This document shows positions 24,611-32,516 of a DNA stretch of 45,635 nt, in pieces. A program made the position numbers and the translations under genes. The stretch covers positions 1 through 45,635 of the forward strand of contig JAHBVJ010000045.1 in NCBI GenBank assembly GCA_019637615.1, written 5' to 3'. How positions within the stretch are numbered: the stretch's first letter is position 1; every line of letters starts with the position of its first letter. The DNA is from Anaerolineae bacterium. GTDB lineage: Bacteria > Chloroflexota > Anaerolineae > Aggregatilineales > UBA2796. The notes below the pieces were generated by a model. It had not been told where the DNA came from. It searched no databases and worked only from the letters and a program-made list of their open reading frames with translations.

Positions 24611-25804
24611 ATGAGGCGTCCGTATACCATCACCTCAGCGGAAATGCGCGCGATCAACCGCTCCGCGATCATCGAAGTCATCCGCCTCAACAGCCCGATC
24701 TCCCGTACCGAAATCGCCCATCGGCTACAACTGAGCCTGCCTACCGTGATGCGCATCATCGATGAATTGACGGCGGAAGGCTGGGTGCGCCCGCACGGCG
24801 GCTCGGAATGGAGCGGCGGTCGGCGACGGTCGCTGCTCAGTTTCAATGCCGAAGCACATGCTGTGATCGGGATCGACCTCGGCGGGACGAAGATGTACGG
24901 CGCGATTGCTGACCTCGCTGGCACGGTGATCGATGAGCTGGAATTCACACGGCACGGCACGACGGGCGATTCTACGTATGAGCGGCTGGCGGAACTGATC
25001 CAGACGCTGTTGAACAGCGACAAGATCGGGGATCGGCATATGCGCGGGATCGGAGTCGGGGTGCCCGGAATCACGCGGCACCGCACGGGCGTGGTCGAGT
25101 GGGCACCGAGCCTGAACTGGCGTGATTATCCGCTGTGCGAAAAGCTCGCCGCGCGGTTTGCGCTCCCGATCATGATCGACAATGACCTGAATTTCGCAGC
25201 GCTCGGTGAACTGTGGTTCGGCGCGGGCGAAAACGCACAAAACATGGTGCTGATCGCCATCGGGACGGGCATCGGCGCGGGCATCATCATCGATGGATCG
25301 CTGTATCGCGGCGCAAACGAGGCGGCTGGCGAAGTCGGTTATTTGCTACCCGGTCGGCAGTTCTTGAATACGCGCTACGACACGTTTGGCGCGCTCGAAA
25401 ATGTGGCATCCGGCACGGGCATCGCAGAACAGGCACGGCAGTTCCTGAAAGGGCAGCGCGATCAGGCCACGTTAGACGCCCTGACATCCGAAGATGTCTT
25501 CGAGGCCGTCCGGCGCGGTGAGGCGTGGGCGCGCACGGTGCTGGACGAAGTGATCGATTATCTGGCGATTCTGGTGGGGAGTATCTCCGCGTATCTCGAT
25601 CCTGAAGTGATCGTCATCGGTGGCGGGGTGGCGCGTGCCGCTGATCTGTTGATCGCGCCGATCTTGAAGCGCATCGAGGGGACGGTGCCGACGCCGCCCA
25701 AATTGGTCGCGTCTACGCTAGGCACACGCGCTACCGTGTCCGGCGCAATCGCCAACGTGCTGCATAACACATCCGATTATTACGTTGTACATAAGCTGAC
25801 CTGA
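24611..25804 (+). CDS. ROK-family transcriptional regulator
   Basis: The 397-residue protein has an N-terminal winged helix-turn-helix (about 12-75; RTEIAHRLQLSLPTVMRIID) fused to a ROK sugar-kinase-like domain: IGIDLGGTKMYGA (phosphate 1), DNDLNFAALGELWFGAG, AIGTGIGAGIIIDG, GANEAAGEVGYL. The zinc-binding set of typical ROK proteins (GHxxxxxxxxxCxCGxxGCxE) is missing: the His is Tyr (GEVGYL) and no Cys cluster follows. Start ATG 24611 has AAGGG 7 nt upstream; an upstream in-frame GTG would start inside the operator. It probably controls itself and the downstream CUT1 transporter in response to a sugar. Kinase activity is doubtful. Confidence 0.88.
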   Translation: MRRPYTITSAEMRAINRSAIIEVIRLNSPISRTEIAHRLQLSLPTVMRIIDELTAEGWVRPHGGSEWSGGRRRSLLSFNAEAHAVIGIDLGGTKMYGAIADLAGTVIDELEFTRHGTTGDSTYERLAELIQTLLNSDKIGDRHMRGIGVGVPGITRHRTGVVEWAPSLNWRDYPLCEKLAARFALPIMIDNDLNFAALGELWFGAGENAQNMVLIAIGTGIGAGIIIDGSLYRGANEAAGEVGYLLPGRQFLNTRYDTFGALENVASGTGIAEQARQFLKGQRDQATLDALTSEDVFEAVRRGEAWARTVLDEVIDYLAILVGSISAYLDPEVIVIGGGVARAADLLIAPILKRIEGTVPTPPKLVASTLGTRATVSGAIANVLHNTSDYYVVHKLT

Positions 25805-25908
25805 TGACGCACGCAACAGCGCGGCCCGCCGATAAATCGGAGGGGCTGAGATCAGGGTAGAGGAAGTGACGACGGGTGGCAGGGGATCGGGTTGATAGTG
25901 CCACCTGA

Positions 25909-26085
25909 CGTTGATGAGTTTAGAGAGGTTAATCGGACAATCGATCCCCGACAATGAATTGTCGGGCTTACCCTACGAAGTCCCTGCGGGACTCAAAGGC
26001 ATCGATGTTGTTGATAAACGCATTGAGACTGCATCGGCAAACGAAGGAGGTGCATCCACGCTTTTATTCGGAACCATCATGATGA
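25909..26085. mobile_element. Decayed element A11
   Basis: Diverged but recognisable: GTTGATGAGTTTAGAGAGGTT at the left, the central palindrome CCCCGACAATGAATTGTCGGG with CTTACCCTACGAAGTCCC and a GTCCCTGCGGGAC hairpin in the middle, and TTTTATTCGGAACCATCATG at the right. It precedes A4/B3 in the 550-bp gap between the ROK and binding-protein genes. Confidence 0.5.
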
Positions 26086-26094
26086 CTGGCGCTA

Positions 26095-26242
26095 ATGGTG
26101 TTCATGGAATTGAGCAGGGAATAGTGCAAGACTCCGGTGATGATGAGATTCAACAAAATAATCGTACAAGACCCCGGCGATAAATCACCGGGCTGAAGGT
26201 AGTAGTGACAACCTCAGACAGGTCTTGTTGAATACATAAGTG
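26095..26242. mobile_element. Partial element A4 with nested B3
   Basis: Left terminus ATGGTGTTCATGGAATTGAG, then a complete B element at 26152-26242 with central palindrome CCCCGGCGATAAATCACCGG. The right half of A4 is missing. Confidence 0.65.
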
Positions 26243-26356
26243 GGTAGATCAGACACCACAAATGTAGACGTGACGCACCGGATTCCCGCATTCGTTTGTA
26301 TGACACCGCAGCCGCTAGTGAATACATTTTGTGCTTATGGATCGAAGGAGTTCACG

Positions 26357-27652
26357 ATGAAACGTTCTCTGCTATTAGCGCTCTTGGTTCTCGCTGTTAT
26401 CGCCGCGCCCGCGCTGACGGTGACGCGCGCCGCCGATGTGACCATCCACGTGCTGACGATGGATCAGGCCGCCATGACCACCGACGAAATGGACGCCGTC
26501 GCCAGCGAATTTGAAGCCGCCAATCCCGGTGTGACCGTCGAAATGGAATACATCGCCTACGACAATCTGCACGATAAGTTCGTGACGGCGATGGCGACCA
26601 ACCCGCCGCCGTATGATGTGGTGATGGTCGATGTGGTGTGGTACGACGAGTTCATCAACGCGGGCTACATCGCAGACGTGACCGATATGGTCAACACGGG
26701 CATCCCCGACAAGGACAAGATTTTCCCGACGGCGTGGAACGTGGTGACCAGAAACGGCAAAGCTTACGGTCTGCCGTGGCTGCTGGATACCAAGTATTTG
26801 TACTACAACATTGATCTGCTCAAGCAAGCTGGTTTCGATGCCCCGCCCGCGACATGGGAAGAATTGGTCACGCAGGCCAAGGCCATCAAGGATAAGGGGC
26901 TGGTGGAATACCCGATCGTGTGGTCGTGGGCACAGGCCGAAGCAGCGATTTGCGACTTCACGGCGCTGTTGTACGGCAACGGTGGCAGCTACCTCGACAG
27001 CGATGGCAAGGCTGTCTTCAATGACGAAAAGGGCGTCGCCACACTCGATTGGATGGTGAAATCTATCGATGACGGCCTGACGAACCCCGCCTCGATCACC
27101 GATCTTGAAGAAGACGTGCGCAACGTGTTCTCGTCGGGCAAGGCGGCTTTCGCGCTGAACTGGCTGTACATGTACGATAAGGCCAATTTCGACCAGAATG
27201 AATCGACCATCACGGGCAAAGTCGGCCTGACCACGATTCCCGTGTTCGGCAGCGCCAAGTTGAGCGACAAGAGCGCGTCGGTGGATGGTTCGAGCGGGTT
27301 CTCGATTGCGGCGAACTCGCCTAACCAGCAAGTGGCATTTGACTTCATCAAGTTCCTGACCAGCGAACCTATCCAGATGAAATATTCGGCGCACCAACTG
27401 CCGATCTGGAGCACGAGCTACGAAGGCGATAACCTGAAGACGCTCGAATCGTTCAGCGCGTCGGGGCCGGTCGCCGTGCCGATGTTCAAGGATCAGTTCT
27501 CGTTCGCGCACGTCCGCCCGACGGTGTCGTACTATCTGGAAGCCTCGAAGGCGCTGCAATTGGCGCTGCAAGAGGCGTTGACCAAGCAGAAGACGCCGAA
27601 GGAAGCCTTGGATGCGGCAGCGGCGAAGTGGGCTGAACTTGCAGGGAAGTAA
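26357..27652 (+). CDS. ABC sugar transporter, substrate-binding protein
   Basis: The 431-residue extracellular solute-binding protein (CUT1/family 1 type) has a signal peptide (MKRSLLLALLVLAVIAAPAL, cleavage probably after TRA at about 22-24). VTIHVLTMDQAAMTTDEMDA and FEAANPGVTVEMEYIAYDNLHDK are the usual first lobe, PYDVVMVDVVWYDEFINAGY the hinge-near segment, and GSSGFSIAANSPNQQVAFDFIKFLTS the family signature. The ligand is probably an oligosaccharide. Start ATG 26357 has GAAGGAG 6 nt upstream; the longer frame starts in the repeat region. The two permeases lie 780 bp downstream, separated by nested repeats. No lipobox Cys is visible, so it is secreted or held by its membrane signal. Confidence 0.92.
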   Translation: MKRSLLLALLVLAVIAAPALTVTRAADVTIHVLTMDQAAMTTDEMDAVASEFEAANPGVTVEMEYIAYDNLHDKFVTAMATNPPPYDVVMVDVVWYDEFINAGYIADVTDMVNTGIPDKDKIFPTAWNVVTRNGKAYGLPWLLDTKYLYYNIDLLKQAGFDAPPATWEELVTQAKAIKDKGLVEYPIVWSWAQAEAAICDFTALLYGNGGSYLDSDGKAVFNDEKGVATLDWMVKSIDDGLTNPASITDLEEDVRNVFSSGKAAFALNWLYMYDKANFDQNESTITGKVGLTTIPVFGSAKLSDKSASVDGSSGFSIAANSPNQQVAFDFIKFLTSEPIQMKYSAHQLPIWSTSYEGDNLKTLESFSASGPVAVPMFKDQFSFAHVRPTVSYYLEASKALQLALQEALTKQKTPKEALDAAAAKWAELAGK

Positions 27653-27670
27653 GCTGTTCGCGTAGCGCAC

Positions 27671-27780
27671 CCTCACCCCCTGACCCTCTCGTTGCAAAGC
27701 GGAAGGGGGAATCCGGGTGCAGGGTAGGTAGGGAAGCCTCACCCCCAACCCCTCTCCATTGCCATGGCGAGGGGCGGTGA
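27671..27780. repeat. Two adjacent family C palindromes
   Basis: 27671-27720 is a degenerate copy of the GCTTCGC-loop type; 27736-27780 is the ATTGCCATGG-loop type. Both start with CCTCACCCCC. They follow the stop of the binding-protein gene and may help end its transcript. Confidence 0.7.
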
Positions 27781-27877
27781 GGCGACCTAAGCTAGGTTGG
27801 TGGACAGAGTGGGCAAGGTAAGTTGCCTCAGTTTCGTATAGATTGCACAGCATCATCAATAGCGCCGCCCGAATTTG

Positions 27878-28330
27878 ATGGTGTTGAAAAATTGGACAGG
27901 GAAATGTGGATTCGTTGCGAACGTACGCCGAAGGGTGATGAGATCCAACAAAATAATCGTACAAGACCCCGGTGATGATGGTGTTTAAGAAATTAGTCAA
28001 GGAAACGCAAGGTTGTCGGCAACGCACGCCGAGGGTTAATGGTGTTTAAGTAATTAGTCAGGCAAATGATCCCCGACAATGAATTGTCGGGCTTACCTTA
28101 CGAAGTCCCTGCGGGACTCAAGAATAAGCATTGGCGTGATCGGCGTATTCCTGCCTTATTTTTTGAAAGGCCATAATCGCCGGGCTGAAGGTAGTAATGA
28201 CAACTTCAACTAGTTCTTGTCGGATTATTTAGTGAAACACATAACCCCGGCTACAAGTTCAAGAAATCCCTGCGGGACTCAGACTCAACGGAGTGATTTC
28301 GTATTTCTGTGCTGGTTGGGACAGCACCAT
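27878..28330. mobile_element. Nested MITE cluster: A5 > B4 > A6/A7
   Basis: Outer A5 starts at 27878 (ATGGTGTTGAAAAATTGGAC) and ends at 28330 (GGGACAGCACCAT). Inside it B4 spans 27947-28234 (ends AACAAAATAATCGTACAAGA and TTCTTGTCGGATTATTTAGTG). B4 is split at its central palindrome by A elements from 27978 to 28174. The left flank ACCCCGGTGAT and the right flank AATCGCCGGGC are the two palindrome arms. Innermost, a 61-bp left-end fragment A6 (27978-28038) abuts complete A7 (28039-28174). The gap 27653-28435 contains no gene. Confidence 0.7.
28039..28174. mobile_element. Complete MITE-like element A7
   Basis: A 136-bp copy with left ATGGTGTTTAAGTAATTAG and right TTATTTTTTGAAAGGCCAT. The interior has the palindrome CCCCGACAATGAATTGTCGG then CTTACCTTACGAAG and hairpin GTCCCTGCGGGAC. 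This is the best template of the short A variant. Confidence 0.75.
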
Positions 28331-28435
28331 CATTGTCTAGCTCAACGTGTGAAGTCCATGCGAGGCAACGGGTTGTTGGTTGGTTTGGCCTAATCGGTTT
28401 ATGCCCACTGCCGTTACTTATCATCGGAGGCAATT

Positions 28436-29368
28436 TTGCGCACCGCCGCTTCAAGCCAAGCTAAACCCGCGCCACGCCGACTCAATCTGCGCCAGCAAGA
28501 CGCGTTGATCGGGTGGCTGCTGGTGATCCCGTGCCTGATCCTGATTCTGGGGATCACGCTGCAACCGATCCTCGCGACGTTCGTGCTCAGTTTTTATGAA
28601 GCGCCGAAAGGCATCGCTGGCCCGCAGAATTGGGTCGGATTCGGGAATTACGCCAGCCTCGTGAGCAATCCGGTGTTCTGGCAGACCGTGGGGCGCACGC
28701 TGTATTTCATGGTGATCTCGGTGGGATTCGAGCTGGCGCTGGGAATCGCCATCGCGCAGTTGATCCATACGCGCCCGTTCGGGTGGAAATTCTTGCGCGT
28801 CAGTTTGATCATCCCGTGGGCAGTGCCGACTATTGTGAGCGGGGCGATGTGGCGGTGGATTTATAACGCGGATTATGGCGCGTTGAATAGCTTGCTGTCT
28901 CAACTGCACCTGATCGACAAATATGTGCCGTGGCTGATCGATCCTGTGCGCGCGATGAATCTCGTGATCCTCGCGGACATCTGGCATACGGTGCCGTTCA
29001 TCGCGCTGATTATGCAATCGGCGCTGGCGACGCTGCCGCCCGAACTGGACGAAGCGGCGGCGGTGGACGGTGCGACGGCGTGGCAGCGCTTCTGGCTGAT
29101 CCGCATGCCACTGCTGCGTTCGGCTATCCTCGTGGCGCTGATCATCCGCAGCGTCGAGGCGTTCCGCGTGTTCGACATCGTGTACATCATCACGCAGGGC
29201 GGCCCCGCCTTCGGGACGGTGACGGTGTCGTACCAGACGTATCTGGAGACGTTCTCGTACAGCAATCCGGGGCGCGGCGCGGCGCTGTCGTTCTTGATCT
29301 CGCTGTTCACGCTGGCGATGGCGTTTGTTTACATTCGATTCCTCTACCGCCCACAGGAGAATTCGTGA
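28436..29368 (+). CDS. ABC sugar transporter permease, MalF/UgpA type
   Basis: The 310-residue inner-membrane permease has six or so membrane spans (first: ALIGWLLVIPCLILILGITL). The cytoplasmic EAA loop contacting the ATPase is at about 200-225: ELDEAAAVDGATAWQRFWLI (EAA--G---------I-LP-like, RMPLL follows). The start is TTG 28436 with GGAGG 5 nt upstream. It overlaps the next permease by one base (TGATG), which indicates coupling. Together with the binding protein it imports an oligosaccharide. The ATPase subunit is not encoded nearby and is probably shared (MsmK-like) and encoded elsewhere. Confidence 0.93.
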   Translation: MRTAASSQAKPAPRRLNLRQQDALIGWLLVIPCLILILGITLQPILATFVLSFYEAPKGIAGPQNWVGFGNYASLVSNPVFWQTVGRTLYFMVISVGFELALGIAIAQLIHTRPFGWKFLRVSLIIPWAVPTIVSGAMWRWIYNADYGALNSLLSQLHLIDKYVPWLIDPVRAMNLVILADIWHTVPFIALIMQSALATLPPELDEAAAVDGATAWQRFWLIRMPLLRSAILVALIIRSVEAFRVFDIVYIITQGGPAFGTVTVSYQTYLETFSYSNPGRGAALSFLISLFTLAMAFVYIRFLYRPQENS

Positions 29369-30225
29369 TGCGCGCGAAAAAACGGTTGAACGGCCTGTGG
29401 GGATTCTTATTGACACTGCCTGTATACGCGTTCATCTTCTTGCCCGTGCTGTGGCTGGTGATCACAAGCATTTCGCCGCGCGCTGAACTGCTGGCGACGC
29501 CGCTGCACTGGATTCCGCAGCAGCCAGATGTGCATAATTACGTCGAAATCCTGTCGCCCACGGGGCAACCGTCGCAGACCAACCGCACCTTCAAGGCGTC
29601 GCTACAAAATTCGATCCTCGTGGCGCTGTCCGTCACCGCGATCAGCTTGATCTTGGGATCGCTGGCGGCGTATGCGATGGTGCGCATCTCGTTCCGGTTC
29701 CGCACGGCGCTGCTGCTGCTGATCCTCGCGACGCGCATGATCCCCGAAGTGTCGCTGGTCATCCCGCTGTACGTGATCGCGTCGAAATTGAATTTGTTGA
29801 ACACGCCGTATGTGCTGATCATCACGTATTTGAGCTTCGCGCTGCCGTTCGCGATCTGGCTGATGGCGGCATTCTTCGAGACGATCCCCGACGAGCTGGA
29901 AGACGCCGCGCGGATCGATGGCTGTACGCGGATCGGCATCCTGTTCAGGATCATTTTGCCGATCTCGACGCCGGGGCTGGTTTCGACGGGGCTGTTCGTG
30001 TTTTTGCTGGCGTGGGACGAGTTCTTCTTCGCGCTGATCTTCACCAGCACGACCGCCGCCAAGACGATCCCCGTGGCGATTGCCGAGTTCACGGGACGGC
30101 ACGCGACCGACTTCACGGGCATGATGACGGGCGGTGTGTTAGCCGCGTTGCCGCCGCTTATCCTTGCTTTAATCTTCCAGCGCTACATTGTGCGCGGACT
30201 AACGGCGGGATCAGTCAAGGGGTAA
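29368..30225 (+). CDS. ABC sugar transporter permease, MalG/UgpE type
   Basis: The 285-residue partner permease has six spans (first: FLLTLPVYAFIFLPVLWLVI) and the EAA loop ELEDAARIDGCTRIGILFRI followed by ILPIS. The frame open upstream to 28930 is the shadow of the first permease; ATG 29368 shares its A with the upstream TGA stop and has AGGAGA upstream. C-terminal FQRYIVRGLTAGSVKG is the usual MalG-type ending. It forms the heterodimeric channel with the gene before it. The PHP hydrolase starts 66 bp downstream. Confidence 0.93.
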   Translation: MRAKKRLNGLWGFLLTLPVYAFIFLPVLWLVITSISPRAELLATPLHWIPQQPDVHNYVEILSPTGQPSQTNRTFKASLQNSILVALSVTAISLILGSLAAYAMVRISFRFRTALLLLILATRMIPEVSLVIPLYVIASKLNLLNTPYVLIITYLSFALPFAIWLMAAFFETIPDELEDAARIDGCTRIGILFRIILPISTPGLVSTGLFVFLLAWDEFFFALIFTSTTAAKTIPVAIAEFTGRHATDFTGMMTGGVLAALPPLILALIFQRYIVRGLTAGSVKG

Positions 30226-30291
30226 GGTGGATTGCGGGAATACGTTGGTCGTGCTACCTTGGAATTCAGCCGGAAACAGAGGAGCAACAGC

Positions 30292-31608
30292 ATGGTTGAG
30301 TTCGCGGGCGAATTGACGGATCGGGATTTGCATCGGCACATCGTACACGCGTTTGAAGTGCCGCCGCTAGTGACAGGCATCAGCGTGCAATACGCTTATG
30401 GGCCGCGTCAGGTGGGCAAATACACCAATCTGGTGACACTCAGCCTGTACGATCCGCAAGGCTGCCGCGGGAATGCGCATCGCGGCGTGGCGAGCGAAAC
30501 TATCCGCGTTGCCGAAACCGAAGCCTCGTTCGGCTTTACTCATGGCAAAATCCCCGCCGGACACTGGGCGCTGTACCTGCATACGCATATGGTGCTGCCC
30601 GGTGAACCCGTCCGCTATACGATCCATATCACGTTCGAAACCAAAGGACAGGAGACGCCGCAGACGCAATCGATACCGATGCGTGGCGCTGGCTGGTATC
30701 GCGGGAATCTGCACAGCCATACGCTGCATTCAGACGGACACTGGCTGGCGACTGATCTGGTGGCGTGGGCGCACTCCGAAGGGATGGACTTCATCACGCT
30801 GACCGATCACAATACGGTGTCGGGCTTGGCGGAAATGGACAGCATGAGCAGCCGCGCCATGCTGACGATGGGCGGGATCGAATTGACGACGTTTTTCGGG
30901 CACGCGGTGATTCTGGGCACGCGCGAATGGATCGAGTGGCGGACGGAATCGCCTAGCGGGACGATGCCGCCGATCCAGCAGCAAGTAGAGGCCAACGGCG
31001 GTTTGTTCATCATCGCACATCCGAAGGCACCCGGCGGCGCGATCTGCACGGGCTGTGCGTGGGAATACACCGACATGATGCCCGGTACGGCGAAGATGGT
31101 CGAAGTCTGGAATTCTGAGTGGGACAGCGACAGCAACAACGAGCAAGCCCTCGCGCTGTGGTACGAGTGGCTGAATCAAGGTCATCATCTGGTGGCGACG
31201 GCGGGGCATGATATCCACAACGCGCCGAGTAAGCCACTGCGGTATGGATGCAGCGTGATCTTCGCAGCGGCGTTGACGGAAGCCGCGCTGCTGGACGGTC
31301 TCAAGCTAGGCCATGTGTATCTCAGCGGTGGCCCGCAAATCGAGTTCATTGGACGCACGGCACAAGGCGAAACGGCGATGATGGGCGATGTTCTGGACGC
31401 TCACAGCGTGACTGTGCATTGGAACGCGTGTAACGATGATGAGCAGATCCGGCTGATGGTCAATGGCAGACTGCACGAAGCAATGCCAGCTAACACGGCG
31501 GGGCAGTATACGTGGCGGCTGCCTCCGGCATGGCAGTGGGCGTTGATCGAGGTGCGGGACGCTGAAGGCTACCTGACCGCCGTCACCAACCCGATTTATC
31601 GGCAGTGA
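30292..31608 (+). CDS. PHP-domain metallohydrolase (CehA/McbA-like)
   Basis: The 438-residue protein has an N-terminal beta-rich domain (1-135) followed by a PHP domain: GNLHSHTLHSDGHW (HxH metal motif), FITLTDHNTVSG (TDHN), GIELTTFFGHAVILG, LFIIAHPKAPGG and TAGHDIHN. CehA/McbA-type PHP enzymes hydrolyse carbamate or phosphoester bonds. Whether this one acts on a sugar phosphate or another ester cannot be said. Start ATG 30292 has GAGGAG 8 nt upstream. It is co-directional with the ABC permeases and probably in the same transcript, so it may process the imported compound. No signal peptide, thus cytosolic. Confidence 0.85.
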   Translation: MVEFAGELTDRDLHRHIVHAFEVPPLVTGISVQYAYGPRQVGKYTNLVTLSLYDPQGCRGNAHRGVASETIRVAETEASFGFTHGKIPAGHWALYLHTHMVLPGEPVRYTIHITFETKGQETPQTQSIPMRGAGWYRGNLHSHTLHSDGHWLATDLVAWAHSEGMDFITLTDHNTVSGLAEMDSMSSRAMLTMGGIELTTFFGHAVILGTREWIEWRTESPSGTMPPIQQQVEANGGLFIIAHPKAPGGAICTGCAWEYTDMMPGTAKMVEVWNSEWDSDSNNEQALALWYEWLNQGHHLVATAGHDIHNAPSKPLRYGCSVIFAAALTEAALLDGLKLGHVYLSGGPQIEFIGRTAQGETAMMGDVLDAHSVTVHWNACNDDEQIRLMVNGRLHEAMPANTAGQYTWRLPPAWQWALIEVRDAEGYLTAVTNPIYRQ

Positions 31609-31628
31609 TCACGCCGGTAGATGGGAAG

Positions 31629-31654
31629 CAAAAGGGCGGATCAGTGACCCGCCC
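31629..31654 (-). terminator. Terminator of the secreted-protein gene
   Basis: On the minus strand GGGCGGGT/ATCCGCCC (8-bp stem with one wobble) is followed by TTTT. It lies 28 bp past the stop of the gene at 31682 and 20 bp past the stop of the convergent PHP gene. Confidence 0.7.
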
Positions 31655-31681
31655 TGAGAAGTTAGCAAACCGCGACGTTGC

Positions 31682-32347
31682 TTACTGACCGAAACCAGCA
31701 GGCGCAGGGCCAACGCACGATGTCCAGATCCACGGATTGATGTAGCCGCTGACGTAGACCTGCGTCCACGATCTGCCGCTGGCATCCTTCTTGGGAGTCG
31801 GGTTCACGAACCATGACTGACCCGCCTTGATGCGATTATCGCCCACCGCGCTGCCACCGGGGACATCGAAGACCGCCGTATCGCAGGTGATGGTGCGCTG
31901 TACGTAACCGCTTGGGACGGAAGGCCCTTCGAACAAGCCGCTACCACCGGAGAACCAAATGGTCACGACTGGCTCACTGCCCGACGCATTGCAAACGCCC
32001 TGAATGTTGACCGAGAAGGTGGGGAAGGTGGCTGTGTCACGCAGCGTGTAAGGGAATGTCTGCGTGGCAAACGTCCCGCCAAAGACACCCGCGTAACTCA
32101 AGTGACCAGCAGATTGGAGACCTGTATGACTGTCAATTGTCGTGCCATTTAGCGAGATCACTTCGGTGAAGGGTGTGGGCGATGTAAAATCCGAGGTGAC
32201 GGCGACGGGAATAAACATCGAAGTCGCATCACATGTTGCACCCCCGCTGTAATCCAAGCTCAGGAGGCCGTTTCCGGCAGCAAAAACCGGGGAAACCGCC
32301 GCACCTAACAAAAAGAGCACAATAATTGCGACAATAGCTCGACGCAT
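31682..32347 (-). CDS. Secreted protein of unknown function
   Basis: The 221-residue protein has a clean signal peptide (MRRAIVAIIVLFLLGAAVSP, cleavage after VFA-AGNG) and a beta-rich, Ser/Thr/Gly-rich mature part with four Cys (GATCDATS, GVCNASG, ITCDTA, TSCVGP), suggesting two disulfides. GSGLFEGPSVPSGYVQRTI and TQVYVSGYINPWIW are distinctive but I recognise no family. The ending ASGRSWTQVYVSG... resembles an SH3-like/peptidoglycan or surface-adhesion module, only as an impression. The rest of the region up to 32516 has no gene. Confidence 0.65.
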   Translation of the reverse strand: MRRAIVAIIVLFLLGAAVSPVFAAGNGLLSLDYSGGATCDATSMFIPVAVTSDFTSPTPFTEVISLNGTTIDSHTGLQSAGHLSYAGVFGGTFATQTFPYTLRDTATFPTFSVNIQGVCNASGSEPVVTIWFSGGSGLFEGPSVPSGYVQRTITCDTAVFDVPGGSAVGDNRIKAGQSWFVNPTPKKDASGRSWTQVYVSGYINPWIWTSCVGPAPAGFGQ

Positions 32348-32516
32348 ACGAAGAAACTCCTAAGGAACTGTGTGAGGGAAGGTAAGCAAGAGCCATTGTA
32401 TGGCGATTTGTGTATTTGAGGACAGTTGGGATTGAAACGGTTACGGATCAGTTATGTAGCTCAATTTTGTAAAGATCGACTAGCTGCATCGATAACGCCG
32501 CCCGACGTTGGTGGTG

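Noticed and set aside
26375..28027. 550-residue minus-strand open frame
   Set aside because: Antisense to the substrate-binding protein and then through repeats; composition is the usual high-GC shadow with no domain.
28451..29416. 321-residue minus-strand frame
   Set aside because: Arg/His/Gln-rich shadow of the first permease.
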